The position numbers and the translations under genes are program-made. Below, one piece after another: positions 1 to 7,785 of a DNA stretch of 64,000 bases (position 1 is its first letter; each line of letters opens with the position of its first letter). This DNA is from Granulicella rosea (lineage in GTDB: Bacteria > Acidobacteriota > Terriglobia > Terriglobales > Acidobacteriaceae): positions 62,001 to 126,000 of the forward strand of contig NZ_FZOU01000001.1 in assembly GCF_900188085.1 (NCBI RefSeq). Reading direction: 5' to 3'. The notes below the pieces were generated by a model. That model made no database searches. It was given only the letters and a program-made list of their open reading frames with translations, and was not told the DNA's origin.

Positions 1-1
1 C

Positions 2-181
2 GGCAGCCTGCTGGCCGGCGCGCTGGCCCGCGCCATCGGAGCGCCCACGACGGTCATGATCACCGGCGCATGCGTCGTCGCGGGCGCCGTCTGGTTCGCG
101 TTCCAACTGCCGCGAATCCACCCCATCATACGGCCGATCTACGAAGAGATGGGCCTGCTGCCGGCGACCGAGCCGGTCTGA
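2..181 (+). CDS. MFS transporter, C-terminal fragment
   Basis: An open frame enters from the left edge and ends at TGA 179-181, giving 60 residues. The fragment contains one hydrophobic segment (about residues 15-35, VMITGACVVAGAVWFAFQL) followed by a short cytoplasmic tail (LPRIHPIIRPIYEEMGLLP). A last helix followed by an 'IRPIY..MGLLP' tail is what I know from the EntS-like MFS_3 exporters, so an exporter of that group is likely, but the call rests on a short fragment. The gene is followed after 46 bases by a TetR regulator on the same strand, a common arrangement for exporter and repressor. Confidence 0.6.
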   Translation, partial: GSLLAGALARAIGAPTTVMITGACVVAGAVWFAFQLPRIHPIIRPIYEEMGLLPATEPV

Positions 182-227
182 GATTCCTGCGCCGCGGACG
201 GCTTTCGCGGTACTCTCAACCATAGAC

Positions 228-794
228 ATGGCACGCCTGAAGAGTCCCGAAAAGCGCACCGCCATCCTCGACGCCGCGGCGTGCGAGATCGCCGAGTCCG
301 GTCTGGGCGCGCCCACGGCGAAGATCGCCGAACGCGCAGGCATCGCCGGCGGCACGCTCTTCACCTACTTCGCGACCAAGGAAGAACTCTTCAACGAGCT
401 CTACATCGAGCTGAAACGCGAGGTCTACCTGCGGGTGAACGCGGAGTTCCCGCATCGCCGCAGCCTCGAGCGGCGCGCGCGTCATATCTGGACGACCTAT
501 CTCGACTGGGCCATCGAATCGCCCGCGAAGCGCCGAGCCTCCGTGCAGCTCAACGTCTCCGACATCATCACGCCGGAGACCCGCGCACGCACCGCCGAAG
601 GCCGGCAGGCGATCGACCTCACCCTGACCGAGCTGAGCAAGCGCGAAGCCCTGCGGAGCCTGCCCACCGGCTTCGTCGCCGCCGCCATGTCCGCCATGCA
701 GGATGCGACGATGGAGTTCATCGCCCGGCAGCCGAAGCACCGCGAACGGCTGATCGAGCAGGCGTTTGCCGTCTTCTGGCGAGCCATGCGCTAA
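228..794 (+). CDS. TetR/AcrR family transcriptional regulator
   Basis: A 188-residue DNA-binding repressor of usual TetR length. The N-terminal helix-turn-helix spans about residues 8-55, with the signature 'TAKIAERAGIAGGTLFTYFATKEELFNELY'-like recognition region (only its core is quoted: GTLFTYFATKEELF). The C-terminal ligand-binding half (60-188) is poorly conserved, so the inducer cannot be read. It lies between an MFS exporter end and a short-chain dehydrogenase, and probably controls one or both. A palindrome at 930-953, just before the dehydrogenase, is a candidate operator. Confidence 0.9.
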   Translation: MARLKSPEKRTAILDAAACEIAESGLGAPTAKIAERAGIAGGTLFTYFATKEELFNELYIELKREVYLRVNAEFPHRRSLERRARHIWTTYLDWAIESPAKRRASVQLNVSDIITPETRARTAEGRQAIDLTLTELSKREALRSLPTGFVAAAMSAMQDATMEFIARQPKHRERLIEQAFAVFWRAMR

Positions 795-802
795 GTCCTT
801 CC

Positions 803-886
803 GGTGGAAGCGTGGGGCTTCAGCCCCACGAAACATACCGGGCCAACGAAAGCTCATTCATGGGGCTAAAGCCCCATGCTTCCACC
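803..886. repeat. REP-like inverted repeat (GGGGCTTCAGCCCC family)
   Basis: Two palindromes, GGGGCTTCAGCCCC and GGGGCTAAAGCCCC, face each other. The outer arms GGTGGAAGC and GCTTCCACC are also complementary, so the whole element can fold into one large hairpin. It lies just after the TetR stop codon. Related palindromes occur at 16657, 26114, 39656, 41640 and 46102. Confidence 0.8.
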
Positions 887-929
887 AAGGACGTTTTCGG
901 CCGTCATGGGAATTACAGATTCAATGAAT

Positions 930-953
930 AAATGAGCATCCACTCACTCATTT
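930..953. promoter_or_regulatory. Candidate operator (AAATGAG-N10-CTCATTT)
   Basis: A perfect 7-base inverted repeat with a 10-base spacer sits 30 bases before the SDR start codon at 983, between the TetR gene and its likely target. Size and position fit a TetR-family operator; binding is inferred only. Confidence 0.4.
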
Positions 954-982
954 CTACATCTCATTGCCAGGAGGATCTTGCC

Positions 983-1846
983 ATGGCAAAGGTCTGGTTG
1001 ATTACCGGCAGTGGAAATGGATTGGGACGCGACATCGCCGAAGCGGCGCTGGCCGCGGGAGACAGCGTCGTAGCCGGCGCGCGGCGCCCCGCGGAGCTTC
1101 ACGCGCTCGTCGCGCAGTATGGGGAACGCATCAAGCCCGTCACCTTGGAGGTCCGCGACGAAGCCGCCGCGCAGGCTGCCGTGCAGGCCGCGGTCGATAC
1201 CTTCGGCCGGTTGGACGTGCTTGTAAACAACGCCGGATACGGCCAGTTCGCGCCCTTCGAGCAGATGAGCCCGGAGGACTTCAAGGCCGTCGTCGACACC
1301 TGCTTCTACGGCGTCGTCTACACCACCCGCGCCGCCATCCCCGTCATGCGGAGACAGAAGAGCGGACACATCTTTCAAGTGTCGTCCGTCGGCGGGCGCA
1401 TGGCGATCGCGGGCAACTCGCCCTATCACGCGGCCAAGTGGGCCGTCGGCGGCTTCAGCGACTCGGTCGCCCAGGAGGTCGCGCCCTTCGGCGTAAGGAT
1501 CTGCACGCTCGAGCCCGGCGGCATCCGCACCAACTGGGCGCAGCGCGCGGGCGAAAACGTTCCCGAACTCATGCCTGAGTATCAAGGCTCGGTCGGCGCC
1601 ATTCTAAAGCTGCTCGAAAGCGTCCGGGGCAACGCCGAGGGCGACCCGCGCCGCATCGCCGATCTGATCGTAAAGCTGGCCAACAGCGAGGATATCCCGC
1701 TCCGCCTTATCCTCGGCGTGGACGCCGAAAGGCGTGTCCAGCGCGTGGAGGCCGCACGCGCAGCCGAGGCCGAAAAGCACCACGACCTCACCATCTCCAC
1801 CGTCTTCCCCGACGCCCCCGTCATACCCGGCCTGCTCAACCACTAA
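983..1846 (+). CDS. Short-chain dehydrogenase/reductase (SDR)
   Basis: A 287-residue NAD(P)-dependent oxidoreductase of the classical SDR fold. It has the cofactor motif TGSGNGLG near the N-terminus, NNAG in the middle, and the catalytic YHAAK (Tyr-x-x-x-Lys) with an upstream Ser (VSSVGG). The C-terminal extension after about residue 240 is typical of the oxidoreductase subgroup often annotated only as 'SDR family'. The start at 983 is chosen over an in-frame ATG at 932 because a strong AGGAGG (969-974) lies 8 bases before it. It probably forms a regulatory pair with the upstream TetR gene. The substrate is unknown. Confidence 0.9.
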   Translation: MAKVWLITGSGNGLGRDIAEAALAAGDSVVAGARRPAELHALVAQYGERIKPVTLEVRDEAAAQAAVQAAVDTFGRLDVLVNNAGYGQFAPFEQMSPEDFKAVVDTCFYGVVYTTRAAIPVMRRQKSGHIFQVSSVGGRMAIAGNSPYHAAKWAVGGFSDSVAQEVAPFGVRICTLEPGGIRTNWAQRAGENVPELMPEYQGSVGAILKLLESVRGNAEGDPRRIADLIVKLANSEDIPLRLILGVDAERRVQRVEAARAAEAEKHHDLTISTVFPDAPVIPGLLNH

Positions 1847-1851
1847 CGCGC

Positions 1852-1893
1852 GGGCGCTCCATCCTTCTCGATCCCGCGAAGGATGGGGCGCCC
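1852..1893. terminator. Bidirectional hairpin between convergent genes
   Basis: A 16-base inverted repeat (GGGCGCTCCATCCTTC against GAAGGATGGGGCGCCC, one mismatch) with a 10-base loop lies between the convergent SDR and VOC genes. There is no long T run, so terminator function is inferred from position. Confidence 0.5.
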
Positions 1894-1919
1894 CGGCTGT
1901 TCAGAGTCCACAGGCCGCT

Positions 1920-2687
1920 TTACTCCCCCGTACCGATCAGCGAGAACATAGCCCCCTGCGGGTCCATCCCCTGGATGATCCATCCTCCGCCCGGAACCTG
2001 CGTCGGCCCGTTCAGCACCTTCCCGCCGCCCGCGTTCACCCGCTCCACCGCAGCGCCGATCGAGCCGACGCTGATGTAGAACGTCCAACACGAGACCGGC
2101 ATCTGCGGCGGCTTGATCATCATGCCGCCATCGCCCATCTGGTAGCCGTTGCCCCCGTCGAAGATGCGATACGTGCCCATCGGCCCCATATCCATATCCG
2201 TCAGCTTCGTCCAGCCGAAGAGCTTGTTGTAGAAGTCCAGCCCGGCGTCGAGGTCTGTCGTGTACAGCTCGTGCCACGCGATCGTACCCTCCGCGGGCGG
2301 CATCGGGCGCTCCGGCGTGGGCATCGCCGGGTTCGGCGTAAAGACCACAAACGCCGCACCCAGCGGATCGGACATGACCGCGAAGCGCAGCATGCCGGGA
2401 ACGTCGGTCGCCGGCCGCCACAGCTTGCCGCCCGCCTCGACGATCTTCTCGATGTGCGCGTCGACATCGTCGACGGCAATGTAGCCGATCCACGCAGTGT
2501 GTCCGCCGACGTTGAGCATGCCGGCCATGCCGGCTTCGCCCAGGTTGAAGGTGGTGTAGGGCATGCCGCCGCCGGCGCCTACGTCGCGCGTGCTCCAGCC
2601 GACGACGTCGGAGTAGAACCTGCCGGCTGCCTCTACGTCGGTGGTCATCAACTCGTACCAGCCGAACTTTCCTTTGGGTGTGAACAT
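1920..2687 (-). CDS. VOC family protein, two glyoxalase-like domains
   Basis: A 255-residue protein made of two vicinal-oxygen-chelate modules. The first (about 1-125) begins FGWYELMTTDVEAAGRFY and the second (about 133-250) begins IAWHELYTTDLDAGLDFYNKLFGW. The internal similarity 'W.EL.TTD..A...FY...GW' is clear. Proteins of this type are metal-binding lyases, dioxygenases or resistance proteins, and the exact reaction cannot be told. ATG 2687 is chosen because AAGGAGA lies just upstream and the protein then starts at the first beta strand; 13 further codons upstream look non-coding. It is divergent from the reductase gene at 2833. Confidence 0.88.
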   Translation of the reverse strand: MFTPKGKFGWYELMTTDVEAAGRFYSDVVGWSTRDVGAGGGMPYTTFNLGEAGMAGMLNVGGHTAWIGYIAVDDVDAHIEKIVEAGGKLWRPATDVPGMLRFAVMSDPLGAAFVVFTPNPAMPTPERPMPPAEGTIAWHELYTTDLDAGLDFYNKLFGWTKLTDMDMGPMGTYRIFDGGNGYQMGDGGMMIKPPQMPVSCWTFYISVGSIGAAVERVNAGGGKVLNGPTQVPGGGWIIQGMDPQGAMFSLIGTGE

Positions 2688-2832
2688 TGCGGTGGTTCTC
2701 CTTGAGTTGGAGGACGCAAGCAACAAATTGTCGTCCGATTTGACTGATGACCTTGTTATCAGCGGGATCGGGGGTGCGTCAACCGGCCAGCGATAAATTC
2801 ACGACGGTTAGAATGAAGGAGAGGCCACTGCC

Positions 2833-3843
2833 ATGTCTGAACCACTGGAAACGATCTACGACGTACTGGTTATCGGCGCCGGACCCACCGGCCTGGCATG
2901 CGCCATCGACGCGCAGCGCGCGGGCTTCCGCACCGTCATCGTCGACAAGGGCTGCCTCTGCAACTCGCTCTTCCACTACCCCGCGCACATGACGTTCTTC
3001 ACCACGCCGGAGCTGCTCGAGATCGGCGACATGCCCTTCTCCAGCCCCAACCAGAAGCCCAGCCGCAACGAGGCGCTCGAATACTACCGCAAGGTCGCCG
3101 AGCACTATGCGCTCGACGTGCGCCAGTACCATACCGTCGACCGCGTCTCCGGCTCGGACGGCGACTTCGTCGTCCACACCACCGATCGCTTCGGCCGTGG
3201 CGTGAACATGCGCGCGCGCAAGCTCATCGTCTCCACCGGCTACTACGACCTGCCGAACTACCTCGGCATTCCGGGCGAGGAGCTGCACAAGGTCCGCCAC
3301 TATTACCACGAGCCGCACCCGTTCTTCGGGCTGAACGTGCTCGTCATCGGCGGCAAAAACTCCGCCGCCATCGCCGCGCTCGACCTCTGGCGGCACGGCG
3401 CGAAGGTGACGCTGGTCCACCGCGGCAGCGAGATGCACCGGCACGTCAAATACTGGATTCTGCCCGACATTAACAATCGCGTCGCGAACGGCGAGATCAA
3501 AGCCTACTTCAACTCCACCGTCGAGAACATCTCCGAGGACGAGGTGACGCTCGCCACGCCGCAGGGCGAGGTCACGCTCGAAAACCACTTCGTCTTCGCG
3601 CTCACGGGCTACCACCCGGACTTCGCCTTCATCGAAAAGTTGGGCGTGATTCTCGACGCGGAGAACGACCGCTGCCCCATCTGCGACCCCGCCACGCATG
3701 AGAGCAACGTCCCCGGTATCTACCTCGCGGGCGTCATCGTTGCCGGCGAGCGGACCAACGAGATCTTCATCGAGAACGGGAGGTTCCACGGAAAGCTCAT
3801 TGCGGATTCGCTGCGGAGCAAGCTGGCGGTTGCGGCAGTGTAG
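2833..3843 (+). CDS. ypdA: YpdA-like FAD/NAD(P) disulfide reductase
   Basis: A 336-residue flavoprotein matching the YpdA family, which in Firmicutes reduces bacillithiol disulfide. Visible are the FAD-binding GAGPTG (15-20), the family-specific 'YPAHMTFFTTPELLEIGDMPF' region (only YPAHMTFFTT is diagnostic), a second nucleotide-binding IGGKNSAA, and near the C-terminus GVIVAGE..NEIFIENGRFHG. Length is normal. The position of the conserved active cysteine in the first glycine motif of YpdA (GGGPCG) is Thr19 here, while Cys23, Cys41 and Cys43 are nearby. GGAG lies upstream of the ATG. Cytosolic thiol redox control is the likely role; bacillithiol as substrate is inference. Confidence 0.85.
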   Translation: MSEPLETIYDVLVIGAGPTGLACAIDAQRAGFRTVIVDKGCLCNSLFHYPAHMTFFTTPELLEIGDMPFSSPNQKPSRNEALEYYRKVAEHYALDVRQYHTVDRVSGSDGDFVVHTTDRFGRGVNMRARKLIVSTGYYDLPNYLGIPGEELHKVRHYYHEPHPFFGLNVLVIGGKNSAAIAALDLWRHGAKVTLVHRGSEMHRHVKYWILPDINNRVANGEIKAYFNSTVENISEDEVTLATPQGEVTLENHFVFALTGYHPDFAFIEKLGVILDAENDRCPICDPATHESNVPGIYLAGVIVAGERTNEIFIENGRFHGKLIADSLRSKLAVAAV

Positions 3844-3851
3844 GTAAGGAT

Positions 3852-3885
3852 TTGACTGGCGCCGCTGTACCGCCAGATGGTACAG
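3852..3885 (+). promoter_or_regulatory. higBA promoter/operator palindrome
   Basis: A perfect 7-base inverted repeat CTGTACC-N7-GGTACAG (3865-3885) lies 10 bases before the toxin start. A TTGACT hexamer at 3852-3857 could be the -35 element, though no well-spaced -10 is obvious. HigA-type antitoxins autoregulate by binding such palindromes, so this is the probable operator. Confidence 0.6.
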
Positions 3886-3895
3886 TGACGCTACG

Positions 3896-4186
3896 ATGAT
3901 TGCGAGCTTCCGCAGCAGATGGCTGGAAGAGTTCTTCAGGAGCGACGTTTACTCCAGGAAGATTCCCGCCGACCTGCGGGACCGGGTCTTTCGTAAGTTA
4001 CAACTCCTGGACGACGCGACAACCGACGCCGATCTCCGCATTCCGCCAAGCAATCATTTTGAGAAGCTCAGCGGCAAACTCGAAGGCTGGCATTCGATTC
4101 GGGTGAATTCGCAGTGGCGACTTATCTTTCGCTGGAGAGAGGGTGAGGCAAACGACGTTTACCTCGACGATCACTCCTACCGGTAG
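3896..4186 (+). CDS. higB: HigB-type toxin, RelE/ParE superfamily
   Basis: A 96-residue protein of the HigB group of ribosome-dependent mRNA interferases. The motif 'F..L.GKL.GWHSIRVNSQWRLIFRW' in the second half (about 57-80, core GWHSIRVNSQWRLIF) is the diagnostic region, followed by the terminal VYLDDHSY. The toxin-first order with HigA 8 bases downstream is characteristic of higBA operons. Catalytic basic residues on the IRVN..WR strand are present, so the toxin looks intact. Regulation is probably by the antitoxin binding 3865-3885. Confidence 0.9.
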   Translation: MIASFRSRWLEEFFRSDVYSRKIPADLRDRVFRKLQLLDDATTDADLRIPPSNHFEKLSGKLEGWHSIRVNSQWRLIFRWREGEANDVYLDDHSYR

Positions 4187-4194
4187 TTCTTAGG

Positions 4195-4533
4195 ATGAAA
4201 ACCATGCTCGATACAAAGCGCAAACCCGTAACCGTAGGCGAGATGCTGGTCGAAGAATTCCTGGAGCCGATGGGAATCACCCAGACCGAATTGGCTGAAA
4301 AATCAGGCCTTCCGCGCAAGCACGTCAATGAGCTCTGCCGGAATCGCCGCGCCGTTACGGCGGATACAGCCCTGATTCTCGGACGTGTCTTTGGCAATTC
4401 GGCCGACTTCTGGCTGAACACGCAACGTCGCACAGACCTTTGGGAGGCGCTCAACACCCCCACCCGACTCAGCCGGATTGAACGCGCCCAACCAATTCGT
4501 ACCGAACCATCGCTCAATCGGATCGCATCCTAG
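4195..4533 (+). CDS. higA: HigA-type antitoxin, HTH_3 domain
   Basis: A 112-residue XRE-type DNA-binding antitoxin. The start region (VTVGEMLVEEFLEPMGITQ) and the helix-turn-helix TQTELAEKSGLPRKHVNEL (about 30-48), followed by 'LGRVFGNSADFWLN', are the VapI/HigA signature. It neutralises HigB (gene 8 bases upstream) and is expected to repress the operon. The C-terminal tail beyond about residue 90 is unconserved. The gene is convergent with the ABC permease, whose stop codon lies only a few bases away. Confidence 0.9.
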   Translation: MKTMLDTKRKPVTVGEMLVEEFLEPMGITQTELAEKSGLPRKHVNELCRNRRAVTADTALILGRVFGNSADFWLNTQRRTDLWEALNTPTRLSRIERAQPIRTEPSLNRIAS

Positions 4534-4538
4534 CGGCA

Positions 4539-5408
4539 TTACCCCACCACGCGCCGCAAAAACCCACGCATCCCAAGCCAGGTCAGCAGCGCCAGGAAGA
4601 AGCAGAGCATGCCGAGGATCAGCGGCTCCGGCATATGCGCTCCGGGCGTCAACGCCGCGCGCAGCCCTTCGCTCATGTACACGATCGGGTTCACCAGCAC
4701 GCCGTACTTGATGAACGGCATCCCCTTCAGCGCGGCCCACGGGTAGTAGACGCAGCCGAGGAACGTGATCGGCATCACCACCACGCCGAAGATCAGGCCG
4801 ATCTGCTTCGGGTTCACCGCTGTGCCGATGGTCAGGCCGAGCGCGCCGGCCACCAGGCTCGCCAGCACCAGCACCGCCAGCAGAAACGGCCAGCTCGACA
4901 CATGCGCTGCCACCGGCGTCGAAGGCACGTAGTACGCCAGCGGAAAGACCACCGCCGCCGCGATCATGCTCTGCAGCGACGAGAAGACGATCTTCTCGAG
5001 CGCGATCGCGCCCACCGGCAGCGGACACATTACGCGGTCGTCGATCTCGCGTGTTACGCCGAACTCCTGCGACAGCGGCAGCGCCACCGCCGCGATGCCC
5101 GAGAACATGATCGCCACCGCCATCAGCCCCGGCAGCAACACGGTCGAAAAGTTGCCGCCGCCCGAGGCCGCCATCTGCGCCGTCGGGTTCATCGCCGCGC
5201 CGCCCGACATATGCGGCATGATGTACGTGAACACGAACAGAAACAGCAGCGGATTCATGCACACGCGGATGATGAACGGAAACATCTCCCGCCGCAGCAC
5301 GTACAGGTCGCGCACAAACAGGCCCGCAAACGCGCGCCCGTAGACGGTCCACTTGCCGGGTGTAGCTTCGTGCGTTGCCTGCGAGATGGGTAGCGTCGAT
5401 ATAGACAT
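4539..5408 (-). CDS. ABC-2 type transporter permease
   Basis: A 289-residue integral membrane protein with about six hydrophobic segments and the ABC-2 signature region 'PITFLGCVYYPWAALKGMPF' (core FLGCVYYPW) followed by 'NPIVYMSEGLRAAL'. It belongs to the DrrB/NodJ-like permeases that export drugs, lipids or polysaccharides with a separate ATPase. The ATPase gene lies upstream on the same strand (5631-6572). ATG 5408 is chosen because GGAG precedes it and the upstream 54 codons run through a dispersed repeat. The repeat separates the two transporter genes by 222 bases. Confidence 0.88.
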   Translation of the reverse strand: MSISTLPISQATHEATPGKWTVYGRAFAGLFVRDLYVLRREMFPFIIRVCMNPLLFLFVFTYIMPHMSGGAAMNPTAQMAASGGGNFSTVLLPGLMAVAIMFSGIAAVALPLSQEFGVTREIDDRVMCPLPVGAIALEKIVFSSLQSMIAAAVVFPLAYYVPSTPVAAHVSSWPFLLAVLVLASLVAGALGLTIGTAVNPKQIGLIFGVVVMPITFLGCVYYPWAALKGMPFIKYGVLVNPIVYMSEGLRAALTPGAHMPEPLILGMLCFFLALLTWLGMRGFLRRVVG

Positions 5409-5452
5409 TGGGTCTCCATTGCAGCAGTTTTCTTGGATTTCAGGATAACGCT

Positions 5453-5608
5453 CGTCATCCTGAGCGGAGCGAAGAACCCCCGTATTGGTCTTTCGCTCAA
5501 ACAGGCATGAATGCAAAAGCAGATTCCCTACGGGAATGACAAACAGAAGAACGAGCAATAAAAAGTGCAAGACAAGTACAGGGGTCCGTCACTCTGTTCA
5601 GGATGACG
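5453..5608. repeat. Dispersed inverted repeat (GTCATYCTGAGCG family) with internal second repeat
   Basis: The left arm CGTCATCCTGAGCGGAGCGA and the right arm ending CTGTTCAGGATGACG are inverted, about 100 bases apart. Between them, 5519-5540 holds a copy of a second family (complement of GTCATTCCCGTAGGGAATCT). The element lies inside the ABC transporter operon, between ATPase and permease. Confidence 0.7.
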
Positions 5609-5630
5609 AACGTTTGCCCGGCCCGAAAAG

Positions 5631-6572
5631 CTACTCCCGCAGATCCCGCCCCGTAAGCTGAATGAACACCGTCTCCAGACTCGCTTCGGTAATATTCAAA
5701 TCCCGTAGACCGTAAGGTCCAGCCGCGGCCAGCACCTCGGCCAGCAGACCGTCCGCCCCATGCGCCAGCACGCGGACGCCATCGCCCGTCGGCTCCGCCT
5801 TGCTCACGCCGTTGTACCCGGCCAGCGTCGCGGCGAGCGCGGGAATGCTCTCCCGGTCGCGCAGGTGCAGCTCATATACCTTCTGCGCGCCGACCGAGTT
5901 CTTCAGCGCCGCCGGCGTATCCTCGACGAGAATTTTTCCATGGTCGATGATCGCGACACGGTCGCAGAGCTCGTCGGCCTCTTCCATGTAGTGCGTCGTC
6001 AGCACGACCGTGATGCCCTCTTCCCGCAGCGCGCGCACCGCCTCCCACATCGCGATGCGGCTCTGCGGATCCAGACCCGCCGACGGCTCGTCGAGGAACA
6101 GCACCTTCGGCCGGTGCGCGATCGCGCGCGCAATCTGCACCCGCTGCGCCAACCCGCCCGAGAGCTGCGACGGATACGCCTTGGTCCGCTCGCCCAGGTG
6201 AAACTGGTCCAGCAACTGCGTCGTCCGCGCCTTCGCCTCCGCGCGCGAGAAGCCGAAGAACAGGCAGTGAAAGTAGATGTTCTCGGAGATCGTACACGCC
6301 CGGTCCAGCGTGTTGTACTGCGGAACCACGCCGATCGCGCGGCGGCTGATCGCCGGATTCGCGACCGCATCCACGCCCGCGATCCGCACCGTGCCGGCGG
6401 TCGGAATCACCCGCGTCGTGCAGATGCTGATAGTCGTGGTCTTGCCGGCGCCGTTCGGTCCGAGCAGCCCGTAGATCTCCCCCGGCTTCACGCTCAGGTC
6501 GATCCCGTCCACCGCCGTGACCTCCTGTTTGCCGCTGTACACCTTCCTGAGGCCGCGCACTTCAACGATCAA
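5631..6572 (-). CDS. ABC transporter ATP-binding protein (DrrA/NodI-like)
   Basis: A 313-residue ATPase that would energise the permease at 4539-5408. It shows Walker A GLLGPNGAGKTTT, Q-loop VVPQYNTLD, signature LSGGLAQRVQIARA, Walker B VLFLDEPSAGLDP, and H-loop TTHYMEEAD, then a C-terminal domain of about 80 residues of the DUF4162 type, ending 'ITEASLETVFIQLTGRDLRE'. The start is read as TTG 6572, preceded at 6 bases by AAGGAC; the upstream open frame has no family similarity. The signature has LSGGLAQRV where most have LSGGM/QQR, a minor variation. Confidence 0.92.
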   Translation of the reverse strand: MIVEVRGLRKVYSGKQEVTAVDGIDLSVKPGEIYGLLGPNGAGKTTTISICTTRVIPTAGTVRIAGVDAVANPAISRRAIGVVPQYNTLDRACTISENIYFHCLFFGFSRAEAKARTTQLLDQFHLGERTKAYPSQLSGGLAQRVQIARAIAHRPKVLFLDEPSAGLDPQSRIAMWEAVRALREEGITVVLTTHYMEEADELCDRVAIIDHGKILVEDTPAALKNSVGAQKVYELHLRDRESIPALAATLAGYNGVSKAEPTGDGVRVLAHGADGLLAEVLAAAGPYGLRDLNITEASLETVFIQLTGRDLRE

Positions 6573-6698
6573 AAGAGTGTCCTTCCCGTCGCCGGGGCTA
6601 TCTCGTCCATCTGCTTCGCTGGTCCGATTATAGGGCGTTCGCACCGGCGCATTGTTCGCCGCATCACCAATCCGCCGCGCACGGCGTAGAATCAATCC

Positions 6699-6965
6699 AT
6701 GTCGCGTGGATGGGAGAGTAAATCGGTGGAAGAACAGCAGACTCAGCAGGAGCGGCAGAACGAAAGCGCAACAACCAAGGCAGCGGTGGTCGTCGACCGC
6801 GCCACCGAGGCCGAGAAGAAGCGCAAGGTGCAGGCGCTGGTCCTGCAGCGCGAGCGCATCCTCTCCGAACGCACCGCCAGCCCACACCGCCGCAGCGCCC
6901 TCGCCAACGCGCTCGCGACGATCGAGGAAGACCTCGCGCAGCTCGGCTGGACGCTGCACCTCTAG
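6699..6965 (+). CDS. Small conserved-looking hydrophilic protein
   Basis: An 88-residue charged protein with no signal peptide or membrane segment. It is predicted largely helical, with Glu/Gln/Arg-rich heptads (about 10-60) and a final IEEDLAQLGWTLHL. I do not recognise a family. The start follows 'GTAGAATCAATCC', a spacing seen before other starts in this window, and codon bias is like its neighbours. It is divergent from the ABC ATPase gene and nearly abuts the convergent SDR at 6973. Confidence 0.6.
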   Translation: MSRGWESKSVEEQQTQQERQNESATTKAAVVVDRATEAEKKRKVQALVLQRERILSERTASPHRRSALANALATIEEDLAQLGWTLHL

Positions 6966-6972
6966 CGTTTCG

Positions 6973-7743
6973 CTACTTGCGGTTGAACGTCGTCGAATTC
7001 GACTGATCGGTCGGCATCAGCAGGATGTTGCTGATGTTGACATGCTTCGGCACCGAGGCCGCATAGACGATCGCATCGGCGACATCCGACGGTTCGAGCG
7101 GCTTCAACCCTGCGTACACCTTCGCCGCGCGCTCCTCGTCCCCACGAAAACGGATCTTGCTGAAGTCGGTCTCGACCATGCCCGGATCGACCGACGTAAC
7201 GCGCACCGGCGTGCCGATCAGGTCGATCTTCAACCCTTCGGTTATCACGTTCACCGCCGCCTTGGTCGCGCAGTAGACCCCGCCGTTGGCATACGTCCAG
7301 TGCCCGGCCGTAGACCCGAGGTTGATCACCTGTCCGGCGCCGCGCTCCACCATGCCCGGTACGACGTACCGCGTCATGTAGAGCAGGCCCTTGACGTTGG
7401 TGTCGATCATCTCTTCCCAGTTCTGCGGATCGTCCTCGTAGATCTTCGTCAGGCCGCGGCTGAGACCGGCGTTGTTGACCAGCACGTCAATCGCCTTCCA
7501 CTCCTCCGGCAACCCAGCCAGCGCAGCCTCCACCGCCGCGCGATCCTGCACATCGAGCTGCACATTCAGCACGCCTTCCGCCCCGGCGGAGGTCAATCCG
7601 TCCACCTCGCCGTCGAGCAGCTCCAGACGCCGGGCGCAGAGCACCAGCTTCGCCCCCCGAGCCGCAAACGCATATGCCGTAGCCTTGCCGATACCGGAGC
7701 TTGCGCCGGTAATAAGGACGATCTTGCCGCGAAGAGATTCCAT
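6973..7743 (-). CDS. SDR family NADP-dependent oxidoreductase (YdfG-like)
   Basis: A 256-residue classical short-chain dehydrogenase: cofactor motif TGASSGIG at 13-20, NNAG, catalytic Ser in 'NLGSTAGHW', and YCATK (Tyr-x-x-x-Lys). The C-terminal 'PGMVETDFSKIRFRGD' and 'LEPSDVADAIVYAASVPKHVNI' match the YdfG/serine 3-dehydrogenase group, which oxidises 3-hydroxy acids or reduces malonic semialdehyde. Substrate assignment is by family only. The TetR gene lies 42 bases upstream on the same strand, so the two may be co-transcribed. Confidence 0.9.
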   Translation of the reverse strand: MESLRGKIVLITGASSGIGKATAYAFAARGAKLVLCARRLELLDGEVDGLTSAGAEGVLNVQLDVQDRAAVEAALAGLPEEWKAIDVLVNNAGLSRGLTKIYEDDPQNWEEMIDTNVKGLLYMTRYVVPGMVERGAGQVINLGSTAGHWTYANGGVYCATKAAVNVITEGLKIDLIGTPVRVTSVDPGMVETDFSKIRFRGDEERAAKVYAGLKPLEPSDVADAIVYAASVPKHVNISNILLMPTDQSNSTTFNRK

Positions 7744-7785
7744 CCTCCCTTTTTAGCAGATTTAGCCCGCAGGCGAAGCCGCCGC

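Noticed and set aside
932..982. Extended N-terminus of the SDR from ATG 932
   Set aside because: The AGGAGG at 969-974 serves ATG 983, which begins exactly at the SDR fold; the upstream ATG lies inside the candidate operator.
5411..5570. Longer start of the ABC permease at 5570
   Set aside because: The extra codons run through the dispersed repeats and have no family similarity; GGAG precedes ATG 5408.
6573..6959. Extension of the ABC ATPase frame upstream to 6959
   Set aside because: The extra residues are antisense to the small gene at 6699-6965 and precede the natural ATPase start by 129 codons.
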